The notes: generated by a model from the letters alone, not told the origin. 64,000 bases of DNA from Pseudomonas sp. GV071 (GCF_003050835.1 NZ_QAOJ01000005.1:186001-250000), one strand, 5' to 3'. Shown: positions 40,889-50,931, counted from the first letter of the stretch. Made by a program: numbers and translations.

Positions 40889-42820
40889 TTACAGCCGGAA
40901 ACTGCCCATCTGCTTGCCCAGATCATCCGCCAGGCCCAGCAAGGTTTTGCAGTCCTGCCGGCAGGCCTGCACTTCATCCGAGGTGGCGTGAGCCAGGTCA
41001 GCAATGCCTTGCACGTTGCGGTTGATCTCTTCGGTCACCGACGACTGCTCCTCAGTCGCCGCCGCCACCTGGGTGTTCATGTCGCTGATGCGTTCGATCT
41101 GCGCGGTGATCGAGCCTAACGACTCACCTGTGCGCTGGCTCGACTGCACACCATCACCCGTCGCCGCCTGCCCGGCCTGCATCGAGCTGACCGCTGTTTG
41201 CGCGCCGGTTTTCAAGCGCTGGATCATCTGCTGAATCTCGCCGGTGGACGCCTGGGTACGGCTGGCCAGGGTGCGCACCTCATCCGCCACCACGGCAAAA
41301 CCACGGCCCATTTCCCCGGCACGTGCCGCTTCGATGGCGGCGTTCAGGGCCAGCAGGTTGGTCTGTTCGGAAATGCCGCGAATCACCGACAGCACCTGGT
41401 CGATCGAGGCCACTTCGTTGGCCAGTTCGCCCACCGCGCCAGAGGCTTCGCCGATGTCGTCGGACATTTTCTCGATCTGCTTGATTGAGCCACCCACCAC
41501 CTGCCGCGCCTGTACCGCTTCGTCGCGAGCGCTCTGCGAGGTGCTGGCCGCGCTGCTGGCGTTGCGGGCGATTTCTTGCACGGTGAGGCCCATCTCGTGC
41601 ACGGCGGTGGCAACCATATCGGTCATTTCATGCTGGCGCCCGGCACGTCCGGCGGTGTTTTCCACCACCGTGGCAACCTGGCCGACGGCAGTACGCAGCT
41701 TGACGCTGGTGCCCAGCACGGCACTGATCAGGTCGCGCTGGCTGCCAATAAAGCGGTTGAAACCACGGGCCAGATCACCCAGCTCGTCCTGGCGCGATTC
41801 GTCCAGGCGACGGGTCAGGTCACCGCCGCCGCCGCCGATTTCCACCAGCGCATCGGTCACCTGCTTGATCGGCTTGACCAGACCGCGAGCCAGCAACACC
41901 ACCAGGCCGAGGGAGAACAACGCCACCAGCAAACCGATCAGGCTGCTGGTGATCAGCGCCTGGTTGGCCTCGGCGTAGATTTCCGCTTCCGGCACTTCGC
42001 TGACCAGCAGCCAGCCCAGGGTTTTCAGCGGTTGCGCCAAGGCCAGGTAGTCTTCGCCGTCACGTTGAAAGTGCACGGCCTTGCCGTTGTCCACCAGCAG
42101 CTTGGCGGCGGCATCCTTGCCCAGCAGGTCGCTGAGTTGGCGGGTGTCGTTGTATTCGGATTGCGGGTGAATCTTCACTTTGCCATCGGCGCTGACCAGA
42201 AAAATCCGCCCGCTCTTGCCGAAGTGGAAGTTGCGCACCAGGTCGGACATCGCCTGCAGGCCGAACCCCAACCCGGCCAGGCCGATGGTTTTGCCGTTGG
42301 CGGTGATGCGCTGATTGATAAACAGCGTCGGCTGGTTGGTGGATTTGTCGGTATCGATCTGCACCGCGCGGGTGTCGCTGCCGTCGACAAAATTGTAGAA
42401 CCAGCCGTTTTCCGCCGGGCCGCGAGTGAGCGTGCGGTCCAGGCCTTTTTCGGTGAAATAGTTTCCGCTACCGGCAGCGACAATAAACGTGGTCAGGGCT
42501 TTTTGCTGGGTTTGCACGCCCTTCAGATAACGCACGAAGGCGGCCTGCTGACTGGCCTCCTCACCCGTGGAAAGCCATTCCTGAACCATGCTGTTCTCGG
42601 CGATACCGCGGGCGGCGGTCAGGGGTTCGGTGAGAATCCGTTCAAGGTCATTGCCAATGGCGGAGACGCTGGCCGGCAAGGCCTGTTCGACCAACGCCTT
42701 CTCCGCAAGGCGATTGACCACGGCGGCATAGATGCCGACAACAATCAGAATGCTGGCCAGCAGGGCGGCGCCCATGCTGAGGATCAACTGCCACTGAATA
42801 CTGCGTTGCCAGAGGCGCAT
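40889..42820 (-). CDS. Methyl-accepting chemotaxis protein with dCache-like sensor
   Basis: A 643-residue chemoreceptor; start chosen at [17 protein letters not shown], directly before TM1 (about 11-34). A periplasmic region (about 40-285) with a dCache-like pattern follows, then TM2 (about 289-311), HAMP (about 312-365) and a cytoplasmic signalling hairpin whose tip is [20 protein letters not shown]. The amino-acid-binding dCache signature (R-x-WY) is not seen; the matching segment reads [12 protein letters not shown], so the ligand is unknown. No CheB/CheR tail is seen at the C-terminus ([12 protein letters not shown]). Confidence 0.92.
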   Translation of the reverse strand: MRLWQRSIQWQLILSMGAALLASILIVVGIYAAVVNRLAEKALVEQALPASVSAIGNDLERILTEPLTAARGIAENSMVQEWLSTGEEASQQAAFVRYLKGVQTQQKALTTFIVAAGSGNYFTEKGLDRTLTRGPAENGWFYNFVDGSDTRAVQIDTDKSTNQPTLFINQRITANGKTIGLAGLGFGLQAMSDLVRNFHFGKSGRIFLVSADGKVKIHPQSEYNDTRQLSDLLGKDAAAKLLVDNGKAVHFQRDGEDYLALAQPLKTLGWLLVSEVPEAEIYAEANQALITSSLIGLLVALFSLGLVVLLARGLVKPIKQVTDALVEIGGGGGDLTRRLDESRQDELGDLARGFNRFIGSQRDLISAVLGTSVKLRTAVGQVATVVENTAGRAGRQHEMTDMVATAVHEMGLTVQEIARNASSAASTSQSARDEAVQARQVVGGSIKQIEKMSDDIGEASGAVGELANEVASIDQVLSVIRGISEQTNLLALNAAIEAARAGEMGRGFAVVADEVRTLASRTQASTGEIQQMIQRLKTGAQTAVSSMQAGQAATGDGVQSSQRTGESLGSITAQIERISDMNTQVAAATEEQSSVTEEINRNVQGIADLAHATSDEVQACRQDCKTLLGLADDLGKQMGSFRL

Positions 42821-42990
42821 GGGAAGTACCTGTATGAGCTTGGGGGGGTGGGAGAAACGGCAGCAGATTGTATACAGATCGTCCGACAATCCGATCAGAA
42901 AATTACCCGGTCATGACGACAGGTTCTGTTCTTATCGACCAACGACATATCTAGCTTTAGCCGTTATTCCACGCTCCCGCCAACCGCTCG

Positions 42991-43614
42991 TCAGGGACGC
43001 TGGCTGCGCTGCCCCTGCTCCAGCACCCACGGCACCAGCTGAGCGCTCAGGCTGTTGCTGGCCTGACCGAAGGCGCGCACCACGTCGGCGACCTGTTCGC
43101 TGCTGGCGGCCTGCTGCACATCGAAGCGCCGCGCGGCGAGGATTTTGCGGCTGGCGCTGTCCACCAGCTGCACGTCCAGGCGCACCACCACCTGCACCTG
43201 GCCGTTCAGGTACTCGCCCTGGAACGCACGCAAGTCGCTAACCAGCACCAGATCGGCCTGCAGTTGCGCATCGTCGCTGCTCAGGGCATGGATGCGGCCG
43301 TCCGCCTGAAAGCCATCGAGCAAACGGTTGCGCAGCAGCACCGGACCGTTGTCGCTCCAGCGCGCGCCTTTGTAGTTACTGATCACGCTGCCTTCCGGCA
43401 CCACAGCGATGCGCGGGCTATCGAGGGCCATGATCGCCTGCGGTTTGGCTACCCGCAGCGACCAGCTCACTGACGTGGCATTGCTGGCGGCAGTCGCTGG
43501 TGCCGACGGCAGCAGGTAGACGTTGCTCGGCTCGCCCTTGGGCAGAATCGAACAGGCGCTCAGCAGGCTCAGCAGACCCAGGGTCAGCAGGGGACGATGG
43601 GCATGCTTGATCAT
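42991..43614 (-). CDS. ABC-type transport auxiliary lipoprotein of the MCE system (PqiC-like)
   Basis: A 207-residue outer-membrane lipoprotein candidate with lipobox LLSAC (Cys21), followed by the ABC_trans_aux fold (YLLPSAPATA, SWSLRVAKPQAIMALDSPRIAVV). It is last in a four-gene MCE lipid-transport unit, overlapping the mlaD-like gene by 4 bases. Related to PA3214 by position. Inferred to link the MCE ring to the outer membrane. Confidence 0.86.
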   Translation of the reverse strand: MIKHAHRPLLTLGLLSLLSACSILPKGEPSNVYLLPSAPATAASNATSVSWSLRVAKPQAIMALDSPRIAVVPEGSVISNYKGARWSDNGPVLLRNRLLDGFQADGRIHALSSDDAQLQADLVLVSDLRAFQGEYLNGQVQVVVRLDVQLVDSASRKILAARRFDVQQAASSEQVADVVRAFGQASNSLSAQLVPWVLEQGQRSQRP

Positions 43615-44549
43615 GGTTGGAACTCCTTGTTCTTCTCACCGCCGAGCAGGTAGCCGGCCGGGTCTTCCTGCAGGCGGCGGGTGATGGCGCGCAGGCTGCT
43701 GAGGGTTTCACGCAACTCGCCTACCGCCGGGCCAATGGCACTCAGGCCCTGGGCGCCGGCATTCAGCGAGTCGCGGTTTTCATTGAGCAGGCGCTCGATG
43801 CTCTGGCTGGCGCGGTCCAGCGCGGCCATGGCGTCGCGGGCACTGTTGAGGGCGTCTTTGCCTTGCTGGTCGAGCAGGTTGTTGGCGCTGGCCATGACCT
43901 TGCTGCTTTGCGCCAGGGTCTCGCTGGCCTGGCGCGAGGCGGCGGCCAGTTGCTTGACGATGGTGCGCATGTCTTCGCGCTCTTCAGCCACGGTGCCGGT
44001 CACCTGGTCGAAGTGGTCCAGGGTGCGGCTGATGCGCGCGACGTTTTCCGGCGACACCAACGCATTCGCGCTGGCGGCCAGCTTGTTGATATTGGTCAGC
44101 AGGTCTTCACCGCTGGTCAGCAGCGCGGTGATCGGCGATTTGTCGGCGACGATCACCGGCACCTTGCCGGTCTTGCTCACCAACAGCGGGCTTTCCGGCG
44201 AGCCGCTGTGCATCTGGATAAACGAGCCGCCAGTGATACCCACCAGGGACAGCTTGGCGTGGGTGTCCTGCTTCACCGGGGTGTCGGCCGCCACGCGAAT
44301 GCGCGCGCGCACTTTGCGCGGGTCTTTGGGGTCGAGCTTGAGGGCGATCACCTCGCCGACCTTGATGCCGCTGTACTGCACCGTACTGCCCGGCGACAGA
44401 CCGTTCACCGCCTCGTAAAAGACGATGTCGTAGAGGGCGAATTCGCGGTCGGCCGTGGACTTGGCCAGCCACAGCCCGAACAGCAGCGCAGCGGCCACCG
44501 CCAGCACCGTGAACAGGCCGATCAGCACGTGATGGGCGCGGGTTTCCAT
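43611..44549 (-). CDS. MCE-domain protein (MlaD-like) of the lipid transporter
   Basis: A 312-residue protein with one N-terminal membrane helix (VLIGLFTVLAVAAALLFGLWLA, about 8-29). A single MCE domain (about 38-150, VQYSGIKVGEVIALKLDP and GITGGSFIQM) follows, then a long helical tail (about 150-300). MCE proteins form hexameric rings that carry phospholipids across the periplasm. Stop and start of adjacent genes overlap or nearly touch. Confidence 0.9.
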   Translation of the reverse strand: METRAHHVLIGLFTVLAVAAALLFGLWLAKSTADREFALYDIVFYEAVNGLSPGSTVQYSGIKVGEVIALKLDPKDPRKVRARIRVAADTPVKQDTHAKLSLVGITGGSFIQMHSGSPESPLLVSKTGKVPVIVADKSPITALLTSGEDLLTNINKLAASANALVSPENVARISRTLDHFDQVTGTVAEEREDMRTIVKQLAAASRQASETLAQSSKVMASANNLLDQQGKDALNSARDAMAALDRASQSIERLLNENRDSLNAGAQGLSAIGPAVGELRETLSSLRAITRRLQEDPAGYLLGGEKNKEFQP

Positions 44550-44550
44550 A

Positions 44551-45336
44551 TCAGTTGTTCTCCGTCAGACGGGCGCTGGCTTGCAGCGCGGCACGGCCAC
44601 GGGGGCCATGAAAATAGTCGTGAACCCAGGCGTCTTTAGTCGCCGCCACCGTGTTCAGATCACCGGCCACCAGCACGCGCTTTTGCGACAGCACCGCCAC
44701 CCGGTCGCAGATGGTGTAGAGCGTGTCGAGGTCGTGGGTGACCAGAAACACAGTGAGGCCGAGGGCATCGCGCAGGGTCAGAATCAGTTGATCGAAGGCC
44801 GCCGCGCTGATCGGGTCGAGGCCGGCGGTGGGCTCATCGAGAAACACGATCTCCGGGTCCAGGGCCAAGGCTCGTGCCAGGGCCGCGCGCTTGATCATGC
44901 CGCCGGACAACGAGTCGGGGTATTTGTAGGCCGCGGTTTCCGGCAGGCCGGCCAGGGCCAGTTTTACCACCGCCAGGCCTTCGGCTTCTTCGCGGCTGAG
45001 GCCGGCGTGTTCCACCAACGGCAGGGCGATGTTTTCCAGCACGGTGAGCGAGGAAAACAACGCGCCGGACTGGAACAGCACACCGAACCGGCGCTCCACC
45101 CGCGAGCGTTTGTCCGCCGACAGGCTCAGCAGGTTTTCGCCGAACACTTTCACGCTGCCGGCGGTGGGCCGCTGCAGGCCGACGATGGAGCGCAGCAGCA
45201 CCGACTTGCCGGTGCCCGAGCCGCCGACAATGCCGAGAATTTCGCCGCGCATGACGTCCAGGTCCAGATGCTGGTGCACCACCTGCGTGCCGAAGGCGTT
45301 GGTGAGGTCACGGACCTCGATGATCGCGTCACTCAC
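44551..45336 (-). CDS. MCE lipid transporter ATPase (MlaF-like)
   Basis: A 261-residue ABC ATPase: Walker A GGSGTGKSVLL, Q-loop FQSGALFSSLTV, signature LSGGMIKRAALARAL and Walker B IVFLDEPTAGLD. The VLFQSGALF motif is typical of MlaF. It powers lipid movement with the permease encoded upstream, whose stop it overlaps by 4 bases. Confidence 0.94.
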   Translation of the reverse strand: MSDAIIEVRDLTNAFGTQVVHQHLDLDVMRGEILGIVGGSGTGKSVLLRSIVGLQRPTAGSVKVFGENLLSLSADKRSRVERRFGVLFQSGALFSSLTVLENIALPLVEHAGLSREEAEGLAVVKLALAGLPETAAYKYPDSLSGGMIKRAALARALALDPEIVFLDEPTAGLDPISAAAFDQLILTLRDALGLTVFLVTHDLDTLYTICDRVAVLSQKRVLVAGDLNTVAATKDAWVHDYFHGPRGRAALQASARLTENN

Positions 45337-46481
45337 CAGCCCATCTCCATAAAGAACATCGCCGCCAGGGCATCCAGCAGAATCACCACGAAGATCGACT
45401 GCACCACCGCCGAAGTGGTGTGTTCACCCACCGACTGCGCGCTGCCGCTGACCTTGAAGCCTTCCAGGCAACCGATCACGGCAATCAGAAAGGCAAACAG
45501 CGGCGCCTTGCACAGGCCCACCAGCAGGTGTTTGACCTCGATGGTCTGCAGGATGGTGAGGTACATGGTCGGCGAAATATTCAGCACCAGCAGGCACACC
45601 ACGGCGCCACCGAGAATGCCGGAGAGCATCGCCAGAAAGGTCAGGATCGGCAGCGACACCAGCAGCGCCAACACCCGCGGCAGCACCAGCAACTCGATGG
45701 GGTTGAGGCCCAGGGTGCGAATCGCATCGACCTCTTCATTGGCCTTCATCGAACCGATCTGCGCGGTAAAGGCACTGGCGGTGCGGCCGGCCATGAGGAT
45801 GGCGGTGAGCAGCACGCCGAACTCGCGCAGAAAGGCGAAGGCCACCAGGTTGACCGTGTAGATGGTGGCGCCGAAGTTGGCCAGCACCGTGGCCCCGAGA
45901 AACGCCACCACGGCGCCGACCATAAAGGTCAGCAGCACCACGATGGGCACGGCGTCGAGGCCGGTCTGTTCGATGTTTGCCACCAGCGAGGTGACCCGCC
46001 AGCGGCGCGGGCGGAACAGGCCGCCGATGAGGGTTTCCAGCACCAGGCCGATAAAGCCCAGCAGCGCCGCCACCCGCGCCCACAGGCTGGCGACAAAATC
46101 ACCGATATGCGCCAGCACATCGGCGAGGCCGGTGCGCGCTTTGGGTTTTTCTGGCTGGCAGTATTCACGCAGGGCGCTGCCCACTGAATTGAGCAAAGCT
46201 TGGCGCGCAGGGGTCAGGCTGGGCTCGCTGGCGGCCAGGTCGATCAGGCGCTCGGCGCCGAGCAGGTCGGCGAGCAAGGCGGCGCCGGAGGTGTCCAGGC
46301 CCTGCAACTCGGCCAGTTGCACGCGGGTGGTGCCGTCCAGCTGCGGGCGCATGCGGGCGACGTCACGGGTCAGTTGGCTGTAGTGAGCTAAGGTCCAGTC
46401 ACCGCTGACGAGCAACTGCGCGGGCGTTACGGCGGTGTCCAAACGTAAGGCGGCTGAAGTCATAAAAAACGGCTTACTCAT
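45333..46481 (-). CDS. MCE lipid transporter permease fused to an N-terminal STAS domain (MlaB-MlaE fusion)
   Basis: A 382-residue protein. Residues about 5-105 look like a STAS domain (LRLDTAVTPAQLLVSGDWTL and LDTSGAALLADLLG), the fold of MlaB, followed by the MlaE permease (about 130-380, GLDAVPIVVLLTFMVGAVVAF and EVDAIRTLGLNPIELLVLPR). In the classical Mla system these are separate proteins. Start at 46481 (MSKPFFMTS) is a guess; a Met six codons later is equally possible. First gene of the four-gene operon. Confidence 0.9.
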   Translation of the reverse strand: MSKPFFMTSAALRLDTAVTPAQLLVSGDWTLAHYSQLTRDVARMRPQLDGTTRVQLAELQGLDTSGAALLADLLGAERLIDLAASEPSLTPARQALLNSVGSALREYCQPEKPKARTGLADVLAHIGDFVASLWARVAALLGFIGLVLETLIGGLFRPRRWRVTSLVANIEQTGLDAVPIVVLLTFMVGAVVAFLGATVLANFGATIYTVNLVAFAFLREFGVLLTAILMAGRTASAFTAQIGSMKANEEVDAIRTLGLNPIELLVLPRVLALLVSLPILTFLAMLSGILGGAVVCLLVLNISPTMYLTILQTIEVKHLLVGLCKAPLFAFLIAVIGCLEGFKVSGSAQSVGEHTTSAVVQSIFVVILLDALAAMFFMEMGW

Positions 46482-46552
46482 CCTGGGTGGCCGGTAGCGT
46501 AGCAAGGGCAGGTTACATCACCTGCATCTTCAGGTGTTTCTTGCTGTTTAGA

Positions 46553-46567
46553 GCTTCAGCCGCGATG
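46553..46567. repeat. Half REP element
   Basis: GCTTCAGCCGCGATG is one arm of the REP family, with no partner within 60 bases. It lies in the divergent gap between the MCE operon and the small membrane gene. Remnant of a decayed or partly deleted hairpin. Confidence 0.6.
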
Positions 46568-46642
46568 TTCGCCATGCACAATGCTTTATGGAACCGCCGG
46601 CCGCTGCGCTTGCCCAATCAGAACATCACCCGAGGACAAAGC

Positions 46643-46936
46643 ATGCAGGTAGAAGGATTCTTCGATTGGCTCGGCCATGCGCTGGGCACGGTAATCCGCT
46701 TTATCGTCGATGGCCTGAGTGGCTTGTTGCACCTGATCGGCAACGCCGGGCGGCAGTTCCTGCACGGCCTGTCCAGCGCGCTGGGCATTACCCCGTCGTT
46801 GCTGAGCATCGTCGCGTTGGTGATTGGCTTGCTGTTTCTCTATAGCGCCGTGCGCGCATTTATGCGCCGCTCGGTGGTGCTGGGGATCATCTGGCTGCTG
46901 CTGGGTTTGTGGCTGATCAGTCTATTGATCGGTTAA
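46643..46936 (+). CDS. Small membrane protein of unknown function
   Basis: A 97-residue protein with an amphipathic start (MQVEGFFDWLGHALGTVIRF) and hydrophobic helices (about 50-72, LLSIVALVIGLLFLYSAVRAF, and about 75-96). GAGGA precedes the ATG by 6 bases. The family is not recognised; its neighbours (MCE operon, peptidase) give no clear role. Confidence 0.78.
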   Translation: MQVEGFFDWLGHALGTVIRFIVDGLSGLLHLIGNAGRQFLHGLSSALGITPSLLSIVALVIGLLFLYSAVRAFMRRSVVLGIIWLLLGLWLISLLIG

Positions 46937-47053
46937 GCCGCAACACTTGCACGTTTGTGTCGCCTTCTGCATTTGCAAGCCAGCACTCAACTGCGAAGCT
47001 ACGCACCATGAGCCCGGCGTTCCCGGGCAATGAACAGATGTAGAGGGCCCAGC

Positions 47054-48184
47054 ATGCACATCAGCTCCCACTTCGACAGCGGCAATATCGAAGTCCATGA
47101 CCTCAGCAACCCGCAGCACCCGTTGCTGGCCATGCGCAAGGACCTCAACAGCCCGCACTATCAGTGGTTCCACTTCAAGGCCGAAGACCTCACGCCCGGC
47201 CAGCGCTACGACTTCAGCATCACCAATGCCGGCGGCTCGGCCTACCACTGGGCCTGGAGCGGCTACAACGCGGCCGCCTCCTACGACCAGAAAACCTGGT
47301 TCCGGGTGCCCAGCACCTATGCCGACGGCACCCTGAGTTTTGGCCTGGAGGTGGAGCAGGCGCAGATCTGGTTTGCGTACTTCGAACCCTACAGCCGCGA
47401 GCGCCACGACTGGCTGATCGACCAGGCGCTGTTCAAGGCTGACGCCGAACTGTTTGCCTGTGGCAAAAGCATCGAGGGTCGTGACATCCAGTTGCTGCGC
47501 ATCAGCCGTAACCCGCACGCCCAAAGCAAGGTGTGGATCATCGCCCAGCAGCACCCCGGCGAGCACATGGCCGAGTGGTTTATGGAAGGCTTGATCGAGC
47601 GCCTGAAACTGCGCGATGACGCCGAGCTGGATGCCTTGCTGAGCAAGGCCGATCTGTATCTGGTGCCAAACGCCAACCCCGATGGCGCGTACCGCGGCCA
47701 CCTGCGCACCAACGCCGCCGGCAAGGACCTGAACCGCGCCTGGCAGTCAGCCAATGAAGCAGAATCGCCCGAGGTGTTTTTCATTCAGCAGCAGATGCGC
47801 AAAGTCGGCGTCGACCTGTTTCTGGATATCCATGGCGACGAAGAAATCCCCCATGTGTTCACCGCCGCCTGCGAAGGCAACCCCGGCTACACGCCGCGCA
47901 TCGCTACCTTGGAAAACCACTTCCGCCAACGCCTGGTGGCGAACGGCGCGGAATTCCAGACCCGCTACGGCTACCCGCGCAGCGAACCCGGCAAGGCCAA
48001 CATGACCCTGGCCTGCAATGCGGTGGGAGAAGAGTTCGACTGCCTGGCGTTCACCATCGAAATGCCGTTCAAAGACCACGACGACAGCCCCAACCCGCAG
48101 ACCGGCTGGGATGGCAAACGCTCGAAGCAATTGGCCAAAGATGTGCTGAGCGTGACGGCCAGCATGGTGGATGAGTTGCGCTGA
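47054..48184 (+). CDS. M14 family zinc carboxypeptidase, cytosolic-carboxypeptidase type
   Basis: A 376-residue protein without signal peptide. An N-terminal beta-sandwich domain (about 1-125) precedes the carboxypeptidase domain. Zinc ligands are H167 and E170 (QQHPGEHMAEWF) and H260 (LDIHGDEE); the substrate-site region is VPNANPDGAYRGHLRTNAAGKDLNRAW, and the catalytic Glu is E336 (FTIEMPF). It belongs with bacterial homologues of eukaryotic cytosolic carboxypeptidases (deglutamylases), such as the P. aeruginosa protein of 375 residues whose structure is known. Natural substrate unknown. AGAGGG precedes the ATG at 47054. Confidence 0.92.
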   Translation: MHISSHFDSGNIEVHDLSNPQHPLLAMRKDLNSPHYQWFHFKAEDLTPGQRYDFSITNAGGSAYHWAWSGYNAAASYDQKTWFRVPSTYADGTLSFGLEVEQAQIWFAYFEPYSRERHDWLIDQALFKADAELFACGKSIEGRDIQLLRISRNPHAQSKVWIIAQQHPGEHMAEWFMEGLIERLKLRDDAELDALLSKADLYLVPNANPDGAYRGHLRTNAAGKDLNRAWQSANEAESPEVFFIQQQMRKVGVDLFLDIHGDEEIPHVFTAACEGNPGYTPRIATLENHFRQRLVANGAEFQTRYGYPRSEPGKANMTLACNAVGEEFDCLAFTIEMPFKDHDDSPNPQTGWDGKRSKQLAKDVLSVTASMVDELR

Positions 48185-48205
48185 GCGTTGCCTGTAAGAG
48201 CGGGC

Positions 48206-48382
48206 TTAACGCATCGAGCTCAACCAGCCACTGTGCGGCACACACTGATCACCCTTGCAGGTGATCGACGCCACGGGCTCCCCCTGGCGCGCCAGCTCCA
48301 CCCGGATGGCCGCTGCCGCGTAAAGCGCGCAGACCATCAGCAGGCCAAAGGCGATCAGGTACTTTCTTGTTTTTATGGTCAT
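48206..48382 (-). CDS. Small exported or membrane-anchored protein of unknown function
   Basis: A 58-residue protein: MTIKTRKYLIAFGLLMVCALYAAAAIRVEL, then a short tail with a possible disulfide (ITCKGDQCVPHSGW). GAGGA lies 9 bases before the ATG at 48382, which makes this start better than one at 48457. No known domain. Confidence 0.6.
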   Translation of the reverse strand: MTIKTRKYLIAFGLLMVCALYAAAAIRVELARQGEPVASITCKGDQCVPHSGWLSSMR

Positions 48383-48492
48383 GGCTACATCCTCGCGGAA
48401 CATACCGTTCCTTGAGCGTAGGCCACTGAGCGCCAACCTGATCGACCGTTGAGCCATATTCAGCAGCTGTATAAGCCGCTATGGCGCCCTGC

Positions 48493-50931
48493 TTAGAAGT
48501 CTGCCTTGAGTGTCAGCGTGTAGTTACGCGGCTCGCCAAAGTGGCTCTCCGAGGCCAAGTGGCCGACGGTGGAGTAGTAGCGTTTGTCGAACAGGTTGTT
48601 GCCGTTGACGAAGGCGCTGAAGTGCTCGTTGAAGCGGTAACCGACCCGCGCATTCCAGATCGCGTAACCCGGCTGAACGATGTCACCGGCACCGAAGTTG
48701 CTGTTCCAGTTTTCGCTCTGGATCGAGCCACCCGCCCCCACACTCACCGCACGCCAGTCCCCCGGCAATTGGTAATCCGCCCACAGGCGCAGCATGTGCC
48801 GTGGGGTGTAGCTGTTGAAGGTGCTGCCCTCTTCGGCGTTGTCCTTGAGGTAGGTGGTACTGGTGTAGGTGTAGCCGGCGAACAGCTGCAAATCGCTCAG
48901 CACCTCTCCGCTGATTTCCGCCTCGAAGCCTTCGGCGCGCACTTCACCGCCCGCCGTGGCGAAGTCATTTTCGTCGTACTGGGCGCGGTTCTCCTGGTCG
49001 ATGCGGAAGATCGCGAAGCTGGTGTTGACCCGGCCATCGAGCAACTCACCCTTAAGGCCCAGCTCGTAGTTGCTGCCGACGATGGGTTTGATCGTTTGCT
49101 TGTCTTCAGTGAGGTCAGTCTGCGGCTGGAAGATATCCGCATAGCTGACATAGGCCGACCACTGCTCGTTGAGGGCGTAGATCAACCCGGCATAGGGCGT
49201 TACCACGCCGGTTTCCTTGACCTTGGACGGAGTGGTTTCACCGGTCAGCACGCTGGTGGAATCGAAGGTCGAGGTGTAGTGGCTGACCCGACCACCGAGC
49301 ACGGCGGTCAGCGGGTCGGCGAGTTTGTAGCGGACCACGCCATACACGCCGTTCTGGCGGATACGGCCATCGGTATAAGCCGAATATGGCAGGTTCAGCA
49401 GGGTATTTTCGCTCGGTTCTGGCGGCGACACCGGGTGGTAGATATTCGGCACAAACAGCGGAATGGTGTAGTTGCCCGCCATCAGGTCATCGTTTTTCAG
49501 GTCGTTGGCGCTGGCGCCGACTATCACCTCATGCTCACGCTCGAAGGCGCGCCACTTGCCGGTGAGGTTGATGTCGATGGCTTTGTTGGTGTTCTCGAAG
49601 TCATACAGGTAGGAGCGGGCATTGAGGCCGTTGCCGGTGGTTTCATTCACCGCGCCTCGGCTGAAGGCGTAGAGCATGTCGTTGGTTTCACGCACATAGC
49701 TGCCGGCCACTTTCAGGCGCCAGTCGGCGTTGAAGTCGTGGGTCAGGTCGCTGAAGTAGGTGACTTGCTTGTTGTTCCACTTGTTCCAGTCGGCGCCGTA
49801 GAAGGTCGAGCGGCTGGCGCTGGTGCCACTGCCGTCCTGGTTGCGCGGTAGACCGCCGAAGAACGGCGTGGACTTCAGGTCTTCGACGCTGGCGCCCACC
49901 GCCAGCACAGTGGCCGGGGTGAACTCGTATTCGAGGATGCCGTAGAGCACGTTCTTGCGGCTTTCAGCAGTGTCGTAGAAGTAGTCGCGGTCTTCGTGAC
50001 CGGCAACCACCCGGGCACGCAGGGCGCCATCAGCGGTCAGCGGCGAGCTGGCGTCGATACTCTGCCGGTAGGTGTCCCAGGAGCCGGCGCTGGCGGTCAG
50101 CGCTACCGCAGGCTCTGCTTTCGGCCGTTTGCGCACCAGGTTGATCGCCGCGCCCGGGCCACCGGAACCCTGCAGCAGGCCATTGGCGCCACGCAGCAAT
50201 TCGACCCGGTCGTAGATCAGGGTGTCGGCGACAAAGCTGTTGCCGCGGGTGTAGAAGCGGCGGTTCATGGCCACGCCATCGTATTGGTAGGTGTCCACTT
50301 CGAAGCCGCGCGAATACACGTACTTGCCGCCGGACGGGCTCTGGAAGGTGGTCACCCCGGTGCTTTGCTCAAGCACCTCATCGAGGGTGTTGAGGTTCTG
50401 GTCATCCATGCGCTGGCGGGTGATCACGCTGACCGACTGCGGAATGTCCTTCAAGGCGTGCTCGCCTTTGCCCATCGTCACCACATTCGAGGTGTAGGAG
50501 TGGCTGCCCTCGGTGGTGGCGCTGCCCAGCTGCGAGGTGACATTGGTGGCGTCCAGCTCCAGCGCACCAGCAGCGGGTGCGGGCACCAGGGCGTAGCTGC
50601 CGTTGCTTTGCTGCTTGGCTTGCAGGCCGCTGCCGACCAACAGCGCGGCAAAACCGCCGGCCACCGTGTAGCGCCCTTGCAGGCCAGGCGACTGGCGTCC
50701 TTTGAGCAGCGCTGCGTCAAACGACAGCGCCACCCCGGCGCTGCTGGCAAAGCGGCTGAGGGTTTCCGCCAGAGGCCCGGCGGCGATATCGAATGGGCGC
50801 TGGGCCTGGTTGTCGTAGGTGGCACTGGCCGAGTCGGCGGCCTGGGCCGGTAGCAGCGCGGCACTGGTCGACAGCAGCACCACGTGGATGGCCAAGGCCA
50901 GTGGACGGCGTCCGTAGTTTCCCTTCTTCAC
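48493..50931 (-). CDS. TonB-dependent siderophore receptor with STN signalling domain
   Basis: An 812-residue receptor. Signal peptide (HVVLLSTSAALLPAQA), then an STN (secretin/TonB) signalling domain (about 45-115, FDIAAGPLAETLSRFASSAGVALSF). The plug (about 150-265, IPQSVSVITRQRMDDQ and GANGLLQGSGGPGAAINLVRKRP) and barrel follow, ending in KADF. The siderophore-receptor plug motif and STN domain imply control by the adjacent FecR-type regulator. Ligand not identifiable. The 97 bases upstream hold an A-rich tract (minus-strand GAAAAAAATAG) that could be part of an ECF-type promoter. Third gene of the fecI-fecR-receptor unit. Confidence 0.92.
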   Translation of the reverse strand: MKKGNYGRRPLALAIHVVLLSTSAALLPAQAADSASATYDNQAQRPFDIAAGPLAETLSRFASSAGVALSFDAALLKGRQSPGLQGRYTVAGGFAALLVGSGLQAKQQSNGSYALVPAPAAGALELDATNVTSQLGSATTEGSHSYTSNVVTMGKGEHALKDIPQSVSVITRQRMDDQNLNTLDEVLEQSTGVTTFQSPSGGKYVYSRGFEVDTYQYDGVAMNRRFYTRGNSFVADTLIYDRVELLRGANGLLQGSGGPGAAINLVRKRPKAEPAVALTASAGSWDTYRQSIDASSPLTADGALRARVVAGHEDRDYFYDTAESRKNVLYGILEYEFTPATVLAVGASVEDLKSTPFFGGLPRNQDGSGTSASRSTFYGADWNKWNNKQVTYFSDLTHDFNADWRLKVAGSYVRETNDMLYAFSRGAVNETTGNGLNARSYLYDFENTNKAIDINLTGKWRAFEREHEVIVGASANDLKNDDLMAGNYTIPLFVPNIYHPVSPPEPSENTLLNLPYSAYTDGRIRQNGVYGVVRYKLADPLTAVLGGRVSHYTSTFDSTSVLTGETTPSKVKETGVVTPYAGLIYALNEQWSAYVSYADIFQPQTDLTEDKQTIKPIVGSNYELGLKGELLDGRVNTSFAIFRIDQENRAQYDENDFATAGGEVRAEGFEAEISGEVLSDLQLFAGYTYTSTTYLKDNAEEGSTFNSYTPRHMLRLWADYQLPGDWRAVSVGAGGSIQSENWNSNFGAGDIVQPGYAIWNARVGYRFNEHFSAFVNGNNLFDKRYYSTVGHLASESHFGEPRNYTLTLKADF

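Noticed and set aside
41576..42916. Plus-strand open frame of about 446 codons opposite the chemoreceptor
   Set aside because: The minus strand encodes a textbook chemoreceptor; the plus-strand frame has no domain.
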